From: an uncultured Lachnospiraceae bacterium
GTDB taxonomy: Bacteria; Bacillota; Clostridia; Lachnospirales; Lachnospiraceae
DNA: 64,000 bases
NCBI GenBank assembly: GCA_900315495.1
Contig: OMZJ01000008.1
Coordinates: 1 to 64,000 of the forward strand
Direction: 5' to 3'
The translations under genes were made by a program, and so were the position numbers. How positions within the stretch are numbered: the stretch's first letter is position 1; each line of letters begins with the position of its first letter. The notes beneath the pieces were generated by a model. It did no database searches. It was not told the origin of the DNA and saw only the letters and a program-made list of their open reading frames with translations. Positions 1 through 7,823 of the stretch are shown one piece after another.

Positions 1-104
1 TGACCGGAGCAGACGCAGAGGGGCAATTCTTTGCGATCTGAAATGTCATCACCTGTCCGGAACCCGCAGGACCTGCCCTGCGGGAAATCTGAGGGAAGTT
101 GTGG

Positions 105-131
105 AAGCCGCGGCTCTGCCGCGGCTTTTTC
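105..131 (+). terminator. Rho-independent terminator of an upstream gene
   Basis: A hairpin with 10-bp arms (AAGCCGCGGC, loop TCT, GCCGCGGCTT) runs straight into a T tract. It presumably ends a gene lying before the window. I see no gene in bases 1-259 otherwise. A weak TATGCT at 194-199 could be the -10 element for the next gene. Confidence 0.75.
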
Positions 132-259
132 CATATGACGGGAATTGCGGAACAAAATCCGGAGAGCGCCTTTTCGGAACCTGTGGTTTGTGGTATGCTC
201 AGACAAGTCTGCCTGGGCACAGAGTGTATTTTAACCGGCAGATCGGATGAGGAGCTTTT

Positions 260-910
260 ATGAGCTATGATGCGATATTGTTTGACCTGGACGGAACCCT
301 GACGGATTCGGGCCCGGGGATTCTCAACGCGGCGGAGTATACGTTTCGCAAATTCGGCATGGCAGTGCCGGACAGACAGGCGCTCCGCGTGTTTGTCGGG
401 CCGCCGCTCGAGATGACTTTCCGGAAATTCGGAATCCCGGAAAACCGGATTCCGGAGGCGATCCGTGATTTTCGGGAATACTATACGCCGAAGGGCGTTC
501 TGGAAAATACACCTTACCCCGGAATCGGAGATCTGCTGGCGCGGCTGAGGCAGCGGGGGAAAAAGCTGTATGTGGCAACCTCCAAAGTGGAAGACATGGC
601 ACATGTGGTGCTGAATCGTTTTGACCTGATGAAATATTTCGACGGGGTCACCGGTTCCACACCGGACGGTTCCCGCGTCACAAAGGTGGATGTGATCAAC
701 GTCATGCTTCAAGAAATCCATGCGAAGTCTCCGGTGCTGGTCGGGGATACCATCTTCGACGTCGAAGGCGCTGCAGCGGCCGGAATCCCCTGCATCGGCG
801 TCTCCTGGGGATACGGAAACCGGGAACAGATGCTCTCGGCCGGTGCGGTCTGCGCAGCGGATACGATGGATGAACTTTTTTCTGTGCTCACCACGGAGGA
901 CAAGCGTTGA
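260..910 (+). CDS. HAD-superfamily phosphatase, phosphoglycolate phosphatase-like
   Basis: Soluble HAD hydrolase of 216 residues, the usual size for Gph/PgmB-type phosphatases. Motif I is DLDGTLTDS with nucleophile D9 and acid/base D11, at the expected N-terminal position. A helical cap follows (about residues 18-90), then motif II (VATS), a motif III lysine (VTK) and motif IV GDTIFDVEGA, which supplies the Mg ligands. The ATG follows a GAGGAG Shine-Dalgarno at 249-254. The stop overlaps the start of the next gene by four bases. The family hydrolyses small phosphomonoesters such as 2-phosphoglycolate or nucleotides; the exact substrate cannot be read from sequence. Confidence 0.88.
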   Translation: MSYDAILFDLDGTLTDSGPGILNAAEYTFRKFGMAVPDRQALRVFVGPPLEMTFRKFGIPENRIPEAIRDFREYYTPKGVLENTPYPGIGDLLARLRQRGKKLYVATSKVEDMAHVVLNRFDLMKYFDGVTGSTPDGSRVTKVDVINVMLQEIHAKSPVLVGDTIFDVEGAAAAGIPCIGVSWGYGNREQMLSAGAVCAADTMDELFSVLTTEDKR

Positions 911-1575
911 CCTGGCTGATGATCTTTGACTTTCTCGGCACAATTGCCTTCGCGTTTTCCGGGACAATCACGGCAGTTCGGCACCGCATGGATATCTTCG
1001 GCGTCAACATTCTGGCTGTGGTCACCGCAACCGGCGGCGGGATGATGCGGGACATCGTGATCGGCGATTTTCCGCCTAAGGCGTTCCGGGATCCCTTTTA
1101 CGCGCTGATCTCCATGGCAACCGCCAATGTAGTATTTCTGGTCCAATACGGAAGGCAGAAGCGCCGGAAGGATCTGCCGCTGCCGAAGAATATCGCACAG
1201 GTCTCCGAAAGGCTCCTGTTCTGGATGGATACGCTGGGGCTGGGTGCCTTTACCGTGGACGGCGTGATGATCGGCATCCACGCCGGCGGCGGACTGTTCC
1301 TGATCACCATCCTCGGCGTTCTGACCGGTGTGGGCGGCGGTGTCCTGCGCGACCTTCTGGCGGGGGAGACGCCTGCCATCTTTGTCCGGCATGTCTACGC
1401 GGTGGCGACCATCGCGGGCGGGCTTCTGACAGGCATCCTGTACCGCAGCGGCGCGCCGCATGGTTTCGCTATGGTCGCCGGATTTGCCGCGGTGCTCTGC
1501 ATCCGCTGGCTGGCAAACCGCTACCGCTGGAACCTGCCGCGGATCGCCGGGAGAAGAGGGGAGCCGCGCAGGTGA
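907..1575 (+). CDS. YadS/TRIC-type membrane channel family protein (UPF0126)
   Basis: Integral membrane protein of 222 residues made of two homologous halves, each with about three hydrophobic helices. Each half carries the family signature GGGxxRD (GGGMMRD in the first, GGGVLRD in the second). Prokaryotic homologues of TRIC channels conduct monovalent cations; the bacterial role is often unknown. The TTG start is favoured because GGAGG at 895-899 lies 7 nt upstream, and it gives a TTGA overlap with the phosphatase stop, suggesting translational coupling. The C-terminus is basic, consistent with a cytosolic tail. Confidence 0.85.
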   Translation: MTWLMIFDFLGTIAFAFSGTITAVRHRMDIFGVNILAVVTATGGGMMRDIVIGDFPPKAFRDPFYALISMATANVVFLVQYGRQKRRKDLPLPKNIAQVSERLLFWMDTLGLGAFTVDGVMIGIHAGGGLFLITILGVLTGVGGGVLRDLLAGETPAIFVRHVYAVATIAGGLLTGILYRSGAPHGFAMVAGFAAVLCIRWLANRYRWNLPRIAGRRGEPRR

Positions 1576-1666
1576 ACCGCGAAACGCCGGAATACTCTGT
1601 CGGCAGCCGATCGGATGCAAACCGGCACCGCAGCCGGTGAGGTCCGGCCGGGATGCCTGCTTGCGC

Positions 1667-1694
1667 TTGCCAGATGAGAAAAATCCGTTATAAT
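1667..1694 (+). promoter_or_regulatory. Sigma-A-type promoter for the flavodiiron gene
   Basis: TTGCCA (-35, 5/6 match), a 16-bp spacer and TATAAT (-10, 6/6 match) precede the FprA gene by about 140 nt. It is the only convincing promoter in the 258-bp gap. Confidence 0.7.
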
Positions 1695-1705
1695 AGCATA
1701 TGGAT

Positions 1706-1723
1706 TGGTTAAAAATTTAACAG
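1706..1723. promoter_or_regulatory. Rex-like palindrome downstream of the -10 box
   Basis: TGGTTAAAAATTTAACAG matches 12 of the 14 defined positions of the clostridial Rex consensus TTGTTAA-N4-TTAACAA. It starts 12 bp after the -10 element, where a bound repressor would block transcription. Rex senses the NADH/NAD+ ratio, and the downstream gene is an oxygen/NO-reducing flavodiiron protein, so the placement is sensible. This is inference from the motif only. Confidence 0.45.
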
Positions 1724-1833
1724 GCAAAAAGAGGCGATCACAGAGGCCGCAGCCTGCGGCGTACCGCGATCGCGATTGATTAGAAAGCTTCCAACATGGA
1801 ACGGCGGGTTTGCAGGCCGGAAGGAGAAAAAAC

Positions 1834-3348
1834 ATGAGAAAGCACGTAAAATCAAACGTCAGCTGGGTCGGATATCTGGACTGGGATCTGAAAAAATTTC
1901 ATGGGGATGAATTCTCCGTGGATCATGGCTCCAGCCAGAATGCCTATCTGATTGAGGAGGAAAAGACGGTTCTGGTCGATACCGTCTGGCTGCCCCATAC
2001 GGAAGACTGGCTGAACAGCCTGAAGGCAGAGATTGATTTGAAGCGCATTGACTGTATTGTCATGAACCACGGCGAGCAGGACCATTCCGGTGCGCTGCCC
2101 GTGCTGATGAAGGAGATCCCCGGCACGCCGATCTACTGCACGGCCAATGCGGTGAAGAGTCTGGAGGGGCAGTACGGAAAGCAGGGATGGAACTTCCATC
2201 CGGTCAAAACGGGGGATACCCTGGACATCGGCAACGGCAAGAAACTGATCTTCATCGAGATGCGGATGCTGCACTGGCCGGATTCCATGGCGACGTATCT
2301 GACCGGGGACAACATCCTCTTCTCGATGGATGCGTTCGGCCAGCACTATGCCTGCGCGGAGTTCTTCAATGACAAGGCGGATCAGGAACTGCTGTACCGG
2401 GAGGCCATGAAGTATTTTGTAAACATCCTGCACCCGTTTGCGCGGTTCGTGAGACCGAAGATCGACGAGATCCTGGCGATGAACCTGCCGATCGACATGA
2501 TTGCCCCGTCCCACGGCGTGATCTGGCGGGATGATCCGCTCCAGATCGTCACGAAGTACGCGGAGTGGGCGGACAACTATCAGGAAAACCAGGTGACTGT
2601 TGTCTACGATACGATGTGGAAGGGGACGGAAAAGCTGGCTTACGCGATCGCGGATGAGGTACATGCCCAGAGCCCGGATACCAGGGTGAAGGTGATGAAC
2701 CTGTCCCACGAGGACAAGAATGATGTCATGACCGAGGTGTTCCGCTCGAAGGCCATCGCCGTGGGATCCCCGACCTGTGTCAATGACGTGCTGACATCTG
2801 TGGCGGGCTGGCTGTCGATGCTGCGGACGTTGCAGTTCCGCGGCAAGAGAGGCGGCGCGTTCGGCTGCTACGGATGGGGCGGCGGTGCCGTGAAGATCAT
2901 TCAGGAAGACCTGAAGAAAGCCGGGTTCACCGTGATCGGGCAGAGTGTGGCTTCTCTGTGGAACCCGGACGAGGAGGATTTCGCAAAGATTCCGTCGTTT
3001 GTACAGGAACTTCTCGGAGAAAACAGTCCGGCCGGTGAAAAATCCGCTGCGGACGGCGCAGACGCGAAAACCGAAAAAACGAACGGGGCCGGGGTAGCAA
3101 AGCCAGAGACCGGTGCAGGTTCAGCAGATTCGGCATCCCGTACGGCAGCGGCGGAAAAGGCGCAGCCCGCGGAGACAGCGGCGTCGGCGCCGCGCAAGGC
3201 GGTATGTCCGGTCTGCGGATGGACGTATGATGAGGCGGTCGGGTATCCGGAGGCAGGCATTCCGGCGGGGACCAGATGGGAGGACATCCCGGACTCCTTC
3301 CGCTGCCCGGTCTGCAAGGTGCCGAAGGCGAAATTCGAATTGAAATGA
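1834..3348 (+). CDS. FprA-type flavodiiron protein with C-terminal rubredoxin
   Basis: Cytosolic oxygen or nitric oxide reductase of 504 residues. The N-terminal beta-lactamase-like domain has the diiron ligands HGEQDH (H79, E81, D83, H84) and H147; further ligands lie in SMDAFGQH and PSHGVIW. A flavodoxin-like FMN domain follows (VTVVYDTMWKGTEK, about residues 255-395). An Ala/Glu/Lys-rich linker then joins a rubredoxin with two CPVC knuckles (C458/C461 and C491/C494). The fused rubredoxin can pass electrons directly to the FMN, as in flavorubredoxins. The ATG at 1834 has AAGGAG 7 nt upstream; a TTG 24 bases earlier is less likely. The stop overlaps the next start (ATGA). Confidence 0.93.
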   Translation: MRKHVKSNVSWVGYLDWDLKKFHGDEFSVDHGSSQNAYLIEEEKTVLVDTVWLPHTEDWLNSLKAEIDLKRIDCIVMNHGEQDHSGALPVLMKEIPGTPIYCTANAVKSLEGQYGKQGWNFHPVKTGDTLDIGNGKKLIFIEMRMLHWPDSMATYLTGDNILFSMDAFGQHYACAEFFNDKADQELLYREAMKYFVNILHPFARFVRPKIDEILAMNLPIDMIAPSHGVIWRDDPLQIVTKYAEWADNYQENQVTVVYDTMWKGTEKLAYAIADEVHAQSPDTRVKVMNLSHEDKNDVMTEVFRSKAIAVGSPTCVNDVLTSVAGWLSMLRTLQFRGKRGGAFGCYGWGGGAVKIIQEDLKKAGFTVIGQSVASLWNPDEEDFAKIPSFVQELLGENSPAGEKSAADGADAKTEKTNGAGVAKPETGAGSADSASRTAAAEKAQPAETAASAPRKAVCPVCGWTYDEAVGYPEAGIPAGTRWEDIPDSFRCPVCKVPKAKFELK

Positions 3349-3902
3349 CAGAGACCGAGAGAAACGTTACAGGGCAGTTTTCAGCAGAGGGAAGAGATTC
3401 GCAGCTTCTCATCCGGCATGCTGTGATCGCGGATGTACCGGCGCTGACGGCCGTGGAACGGCAGTGCTTCCCACCGGCGGAGGCTGCCACAGAGGAGCAG
3501 ATCCGGGCGCGGGTGCAGTCTTACGGCGATCATTTCTGGCTCCTGCAGCAGGGAAACCGGATCATCTCCTTTGTGGACGGCATGGTCACGGAGGAACCGG
3601 ACCTCACGGACCGGATGTACGAGGAGGCGGATCTGCACAATCCGGATGGAAGCTGGCAGATGATTTTCGGCGTGAATACGATTCCGGCCAAACGCCGGAA
3701 GGGATATGCGGGAAGGCTCCTGCGGGAGGCCATCCGCCAGGCCCGGCAGGAGAGCCGGCGCGGCCTGGTGCTCACCTGCAAGGAGCAGCTGATTCCCTAC
3801 TACGCCGGGTTCGGATTCGTGTCAGAGGGGCTTTCGGCGTCCGTGCACGGCAATGTGACCTGGTATCAGATGCGTCTGAACTTCGCGGATCAAAAAGAGT
3901 GA
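3345..3902 (+). CDS. GNAT-family N-acetyltransferase (AANAT-like)
   Basis: 185-residue GNAT acyltransferase. The acetyl-CoA binding motif is RRKGYAGRLLREAI, a typical R/QxxGxA loop and helix. The later LTCKEQLIPYYAGFGFV segment is the beta5/alpha4 region and resembles the arylalkylamine N-acetyltransferase branch. The substrate is unknown. The ATG overlaps the flavodiiron stop by four bases, so the two genes probably share an mRNA and are translationally coupled. The first 20 residues are poorly conserved-looking and may be a short extension. Confidence 0.82.
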   Translation: MTETERNVTGQFSAEGRDSQLLIRHAVIADVPALTAVERQCFPPAEAATEEQIRARVQSYGDHFWLLQQGNRIISFVDGMVTEEPDLTDRMYEEADLHNPDGSWQMIFGVNTIPAKRRKGYAGRLLREAIRQARQESRRGLVLTCKEQLIPYYAGFGFVSEGLSASVHGNVTWYQMRLNFADQKE

Positions 3903-3929
3903 AATTCGAGTCAAATTCTTTCGAATTTC
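3901..3929. repeat. 9-bp perfect inverted repeat between operons
   Basis: GAAATTCGA (3901-3909) and TCGAATTTC (3921-3929) are perfect inverses with an 11-bp loop, starting on the GNAT stop codon. It is AT-rich and lacks a clean T tract, so it may be a weak terminator or an operator. A TATAAT at 3973-3978 downstream could be the -10 of the HD gene, but I see no good -35. Confidence 0.4.
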
Positions 3930-4026
3930 CTACAAATCTTTGCAATCCTCCCGATCCGTTGCGGATGTGGTGTATAATCCATTTGTACACGCGAAAAAAT
4001 CAGAAAATGGAAGAGAGGATATCCAT

Positions 4027-4683
4027 ATGAAGGCAGAAGACATTGCAAAGGACAGGCGCGTCCGCGCTTATTATAAAAAGGGTAACGAAATCCTGGGGCA
4101 TCTGGGATTTACCGATCACTCCATCGCCCATGCGGAGATTGTATCCCGCCAGGCGGTGAATCTATTAAAGACACTCGGTTATGACGAGGAAACCCAGCAG
4201 AATGCAAGGATCGCAGGGGTACTGCACGATATCGGAAATGCCATCAGCCGGGAGCACCACGCGGAATATGGTGCGCTTCTGGCCAAGGGGATTCTGGCGG
4301 AGACGGAGCTTTCCGTGGAGGATCAGGTCACGATTATCTCGGCGATTGCCAACCATGACGAATCCACGGGAACCGCGTACGACCCGGTTTCGGCCGCGCT
4401 GATCCTGGCGGACAAGACTGATGTGCGCCGCAGCCGCGTGCGCACCAAGGATCCGGCGCATTTTGATATTCACGACCGCGTCAATTATGCGGTGACCGGC
4501 GCGAATCTGGTCATTGATCCGGAGGCAAAGCGCATCACACTCAACCTGCAGATCGATGAGAGCATTATCAGCATGTTCGACTATTTTGAGATTTTCCTGA
4601 ACCGGATGCTGATGTGCCGCCGCGCATCCGAGATTTTCGGAATGAAATTCCGGCTGAAGGCGAACGGGCAGAAAGTCAGCTGA
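4027..4683 (+). CDS. HD-domain phosphohydrolase
   Basis: 218-residue soluble protein with an HD metal-dependent phosphohydrolase domain. The ligands are visible as the histidine in DHSIAHAE, the doublet VLHDIGNA, the histidines of EHHAEY and a downstream aspartate in ALILADKTD. Small stand-alone HD proteins of Firmicutes act on nucleotides or related phosphoesters; the substrate here is unknown. The ATG follows a purine-rich GGAAGAGAGGA. The preceding in-frame codons are not conserved-looking, so a longer start is unlikely. It starts a run of small genes ending at the 5434 terminator. Confidence 0.82.
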   Translation: MKAEDIAKDRRVRAYYKKGNEILGHLGFTDHSIAHAEIVSRQAVNLLKTLGYDEETQQNARIAGVLHDIGNAISREHHAEYGALLAKGILAETELSVEDQVTIISAIANHDESTGTAYDPVSAALILADKTDVRRSRVRTKDPAHFDIHDRVNYAVTGANLVIDPEAKRITLNLQIDESIISMFDYFEIFLNRMLMCRRASEIFGMKFRLKANGQKVS

Positions 4684-4708
4684 CCGGCAGAGGAGGAGGA
4701 AGAATACA

Positions 4709-4876
4709 ATGGACGGTTTCAGGGAAGGCCAGGAAGTTTTTATCCGGGCAGTGATTGACCGTGTCCCGTCCGGGAAAACAAAGCTTTACCGGCTGGTCAC
4801 GGAAAAAGGTACGGTGGTCTGGGCCGATGCGGAGGAGCTGGAGGCCAAGCCGCAGACCGAATCTTCGGCGGACTGA
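4709..4876 (+). CDS. Small hypothetical protein, 55 residues
   Basis: Short ORF with a strong Shine-Dalgarno (AGGAGGAGGA, 4691-4700) and an ATG 8 nt later. It encodes a charged, soluble protein starting MDGFREGQEVFIRAV and containing a compact beta-rich stretch (KLYRLVTEKGTVVWAD), which suggests a small barrel-like fold. It has no cysteine, membrane segment or recognisable motif. It lies 25 bp after the HD gene and 29 bp before the next small gene, so it is likely co-transcribed. Function unknown. Confidence 0.6.
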   Translation: MDGFREGQEVFIRAVIDRVPSGKTKLYRLVTEKGTVVWADAEELEAKPQTESSAD

Positions 4877-4905
4877 CATCCGCCGGTGAAAGAGAAAGGT
4901 ACGGA

Positions 4906-5127
4906 ATGAGAAGAGAGTACGGGCCGCCGCCCGGCGGCGGACGAAGGCCCTGGGGGCCGCCCCCGCCGCCTCCGCCGGACCGGGGATGGCGCAGAGGCTG
5001 GGGATACCGGAGAGATCCGTGGGGCCCTCCGCCCCGCAGGGGATGCGGATGCTGCGGACCGGTGTTCGTCCTGATGATTGGAATTCCGGCGGGCATTCTC
5101 GCAGTGTTTTTGTCGCACATCGCCTGA
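4906..5127 (+). CDS. Small Pro/Gly/Arg-rich protein with a C-terminal membrane helix
   Basis: 73 residues. The first 45 are low complexity, made of Pro, Gly, Arg and Trp (PPPGGGRR, WGPPPPPPPDRGWRR). A short cysteine cluster GCGCCG follows, then one hydrophobic helix (VFVLMIGIPAGILAVFL) at the C-terminus. The composition would place the basic tail in the cytosol next to the membrane. A GAGAAAGG ribosome-binding site lies just upstream. The high-GC low-complexity part makes chance coding possible, but the membrane helix and context argue for a real gene. Function unknown. Confidence 0.5.
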   Translation: MRREYGPPPGGGRRPWGPPPPPPPDRGWRRGWGYRRDPWGPPPRRGCGCCGPVFVLMIGIPAGILAVFLSHIA

Positions 5128-5172
5128 TCTGCCAGGGATGATTCTGTCATTGAACGACAGGAGGGGGAAAAT

Positions 5173-5403
5173 ATGATATTGGATCTTTGTTTGATGATCC
5201 TTGCCGTATGGCTTGGATGGCAGTTTCTGAAAATTTTGTTCGGGCTCGCATGGGGCCTGTTCCGGATCCTTTCGGTGATCGCGGTGATCCTGATGATTCC
5301 CGCGGCGCTGGGGCTTCTGATGGTATGCGGCGTCACGGCAATGCTTTTGCCTGTGGTGATTGTGTGCGGGATCGGCTGCCTGATCGGAAAGAGAATCGCC
5401 TGA
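5173..5403 (+). CDS. Small two-helix membrane protein
   Basis: 76 residues, almost entirely hydrophobic, with a first helix (LCLMILAVWLGWQFL), a short amphipathic stretch and a second long hydrophobic region ending in CLIGKRIA. The ATG has GGAGGGGGAAA just upstream (5160-5170). It is the last gene before a strong terminator and follows another small membrane-tail protein by 45 bp, so the three small genes at 4709-5403 look like one transcript with the HD gene. No family recognised. Confidence 0.55.
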   Translation: MILDLCLMILAVWLGWQFLKILFGLAWGLFRILSVIAVILMIPAALGLLMVCGVTAMLLPVVIVCGIGCLIGKRIA

Positions 5404-5433
5404 GCGCAGAAAATTTCACAACAAAACACAAAG

Positions 5434-5471
5434 GGCCTGCTCTGTCAAGGAGCAGGCCTCTTGCTTTTTTG
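5434..5471 (+). terminator. Rho-independent terminator
   Basis: A 9-bp perfect stem (GGCCTGCTC / GAGCAGGCC, 7-nt loop) is followed by TCTTGCTTTTTT. It closes the small-gene operon. The 170 bp from here to 5641 are AT-richer and hold no convincing gene. Confidence 0.88.
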
Positions 5472-5641
5472 TGCTAGAAGATCAAATCCAGCACGAAAAT
5501 CTGAGGATAACCGGATCTAGGATACTAACAACATGAAAGTACACTTCTGGTTTGATATACAGTAATCTAATACAACAGGGTTTCAGTTGATAAGAATCAT
5601 AACAAGCCGGACCTAACAGCCACTTAAAAAATTTGGTGGAA

Positions 5642-6373
5642 TCAATCTGGAGACGGTGCTTCTGATTCATGTGCTATGCTAGCATCATTACAGACGGAAA
5701 AGCGCTCGTAACCCCAGATACCGGCATCGACAAACAGATACTGCCCGGAGGTTTCCACATACACTACAGCGCCTACATCCGTATGTGCTGCTTCCAGATC
5801 CTCATCTGGATAGTTCACATTGTCGATTGATGCAATCTTTCCGACCTGACACGCATCGGCCGGCAGACTTTTTGTAAAGACGGCGTCATACGAAGCTGTG
5901 TACAACTTTCCATTCCAGAATACATACTGGCTCTGCAATTCTCCGGTAGGATACCCTGTTGGAGCTACGGTTTCATCAGTTTGCGGAATTGCGTCATTGC
6001 AAACGGAAAAGCGCTCATAACCGCCTGAAACGATGGCAACGTACAGATAAGTATCATCTGCGTATACTGCAGTGCCAACAGGCAAATGCGCAGCTTCTAG
6101 GTTTTCGTCCGGATAATTTACATTGTCAATCTTTTCAACTTCACCGATTTCGTTGGCTCCTTCCGGAAGACTTTTGATATAGATAACATCATAGGTGTAT
6201 AATTTACCATTCCAGAAAACATATTCTTTCTGTAGCTCTCCGGTCGGATATCCTGTCGGTGTTACGACTTCTTCATCAGAAGTTGTATTTGATGTCGATG
6301 GGGTGGTAGTATTATATCCTATGGCAAATAACATGTACAGGATACTCATAATGAGAATGAGAATATTGTTCAT
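5642..6373 (-). CDS. Membrane-anchored or secreted protein with two tandem ~90-residue repeats
   Basis: 243 residues. A hydrophobic N-terminus (NNILILIMSILYMLFAIG) acts as a signal anchor or signal peptide. A Thr/Ser/Asn-rich spacer follows, then two homologous repeats (about residues 40-128 and 139-231). Each repeat begins GYPTGELQ, contains YVFWNGKLYT, DNVNYPDE and LEAAH, and ends GYERFSVCNDA with a single cysteine. The ATG at 6373 is chosen because AGAGGTGAT lies just upstream; the GTG three codons earlier sits inside that Shine-Dalgarno. There is no lipobox cysteine. The gene is AT-richer than its neighbours and stands alone on the minus strand beside a transposase remnant, suggesting transfer. 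Function unknown. Confidence 0.72.
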   Translation of the reverse strand: MNNILILIMSILYMLFAIGYNTTTPSTSNTTSDEEVVTPTGYPTGELQKEYVFWNGKLYTYDVIYIKSLPEGANEIGEVEKIDNVNYPDENLEAAHLPVGTAVYADDTYLYVAIVSGGYERFSVCNDAIPQTDETVAPTGYPTGELQSQYVFWNGKLYTASYDAVFTKSLPADACQVGKIASIDNVNYPDEDLEAAHTDVGAVVYVETSGQYLFVDAGIWGYERFSVCNDASIAHESEAPSPD

Positions 6374-6386
6374 AGGGATCACCTCT

Positions 6387-6975
6387 TCAAAATGTTGATA
6401 TTTCCCCCATGTTTATAGAAAAGTGCGACAACTTGCCCCATGAATCACCCATCGCAACCACCCCCTTGTTTCAGAGAATTGATAGAAAACGGATTTGAAC
6501 CTAATTGGTTAATAACATACTGAATATACCATTGTCAATAGTTTTAACTAGTAGTTATAAAAAAATATGAATTATAACAGTAGTATTCTATTGCGTAGAG
6601 AAAGTAGCATGAATATTACACAAAATACCTTGCAGTACAAATGCAAATATTGCAAATATTGTTGATTTTCGAAATTTTACAGAATGGGAATTGTAGGCAT
6701 GAAGGGAAAGGTAGGGGCTTCGCCAATATCCAGGGTACTCCTGACTACAAAAATGTGTTCCAGTTTATCGACTGGCTGAAGCGCAAGTCTGGATCTTCTG
6801 ATACGTATTCTAAAATGTGGCGGTAGCAGCGGTAGCAAGAGAACTGGTGTGCTTCATCTGGGAACGGATGACAGATAACATTGCTCCAAGAACTTCCGGG
6901 AAGAAAATGGCGTAACGTAACATCCTGTCCATTTGTCTGTCAAGGGTGCTTCGCACCGCCTGCGGCGTCAGACCC
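6387..6975. other. AT-rich accessory gap without an intact gene
   Basis: About 590 bp, clearly AT-richer than the rest of the window. It holds the promoter region of the repeat protein, the short IS110-like remnant at 6820-6915 and, just before it, an open stretch (6641-6826) with no recognisable protein. I see no inverted repeats that would define insertion-sequence ends. Confidence 0.5.
6820..6915 (+). pseudogene. C-terminal remnant of an IS110-family-like transposase
   Basis: A 31-codon open segment ending in TAA reads AVAAVARELVCFIW followed by ERMTDNIAPR. This resembles the extreme C-terminus of IS110/IS116/IS902 transposases, where a VAVAREL-FIW helix and a short basic tail end the protein. 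An in-frame stop lies three codons before the segment and there is no start, so it is a decayed fragment and not a gene. The assignment rests on recognising this short motif and is moderately uncertain. Confidence 0.5.
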
Positions 6976-7815
6976 TTATGATTCCTCTGCCGAATCCTCC
7001 ATCTTCTCCTCCCGGAGCTGTCTCCGCATGACGGAGGGCGCCTCCCCGTAGAACTTCTTGAACGCCTTGGAGAAGGCGTAGGAGTCCGAAAAATTCAGGC
7101 GGGCGGCAATCTCGGACTGTGAGAGGGTCGAATTCTGGATGAGTTTCAGCGCGTCATTCATTTTCAGCCGGATCAGGTACTGCTTCGGGCTGGTACCGAT
7201 GTTCAGACGGAAGTAATTGATGAAATACTTCTCGCTGACGTCCATGTAATCCGCCATCTGCCGGACCGTGATGTTGTCTTCCACGTGCTCCTCAAGGTAG
7301 TTCAAAAGGTTTTTCATCTTTTCACTGGCCTGGTCCCGTACTTCCTCCCGGAACGGAATCTGCGTTCCGAAAAAGTCGGAGAAGCCGTCAAAGAAATCCA
7401 GAAACATGGCGTACAGCTTCAGGGTGGAGAAAGTCAGGACGTCATAATTGGCCAGGAACGTCTCGCAGAACCGGTTGGAGAGCGCGGCGATCTTCTCACC
7501 GCGGTAGATTCCGGCGGTGTTGTATGCCTTCAGGACATTCGTGTAATTGCCGGTGTCGATGGTAAAGAAGGTGACCAGAAACCGGCAGCGGGGCGCCTTG
7601 CAGCGGGCGCGGTAGGTATCGCCGGGGTGGAAGAGGATCACGTCGCCGGCTCCCACCGTATGCTCCCTGCCATTGATCTGGATTTCCAGGGAGCCCTCGT
7701 GGATGTTCCAGAGGGTGTAGTCCGGCTTCTTTTTGCTCTCCTGCCATTTTTCTTCATGGCGGACATAGCGGCAGAGCTTGATATTCAACGAAAGCTGCTT
7801 TACGGGGATATTCAT
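6976..7815 (-). CDS. AraC-family transcriptional regulator
   Basis: 279 residues. An N-terminal cupin-type sensor (EIQINGREHTVGAGDVILFHPG) is typical of sugar-responsive AraC proteins. The C-terminal double helix-turn-helix includes VRQMADYMDVSEKYF, the linker GTSPKQYLIRLKM and the second helix SEIAARLNFSDSYAFSKAFKK. The ATG at 7815 has AGGTG about 9 nt upstream; a GTG four codons earlier overlaps the upstream stop and is an alternative. It lies downstream of and in line with the histidine phosphatase, and the pair diverges from a GH42 beta-galactosidase, which is a plausible target. Confidence 0.9.
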   Translation of the reverse strand: MNIPVKQLSLNIKLCRYVRHEEKWQESKKKPDYTLWNIHEGSLEIQINGREHTVGAGDVILFHPGDTYRARCKAPRCRFLVTFFTIDTGNYTNVLKAYNTAGIYRGEKIAALSNRFCETFLANYDVLTFSTLKLYAMFLDFFDGFSDFFGTQIPFREEVRDQASEKMKNLLNYLEEHVEDNITVRQMADYMDVSEKYFINYFRLNIGTSPKQYLIRLKMNDALKLIQNSTLSQSEIAARLNFSDSYAFSKAFKKFYGEAPSVMRRQLREEKMEDSAEES

Positions 7816-7823
7816 TGTTCCTG

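Noticed and set aside
5482-5670. 62-codon minus-strand frame next to the repeat protein
   Set aside because: No ribosome-binding site or similarity, and it overlaps the 3' end of the better-supported gene.
6641-6826. 61-codon plus-strand frame in the AT-rich gap
   Set aside because: No convincing start site or family; possibly part of the decayed element but not supportable as a gene.
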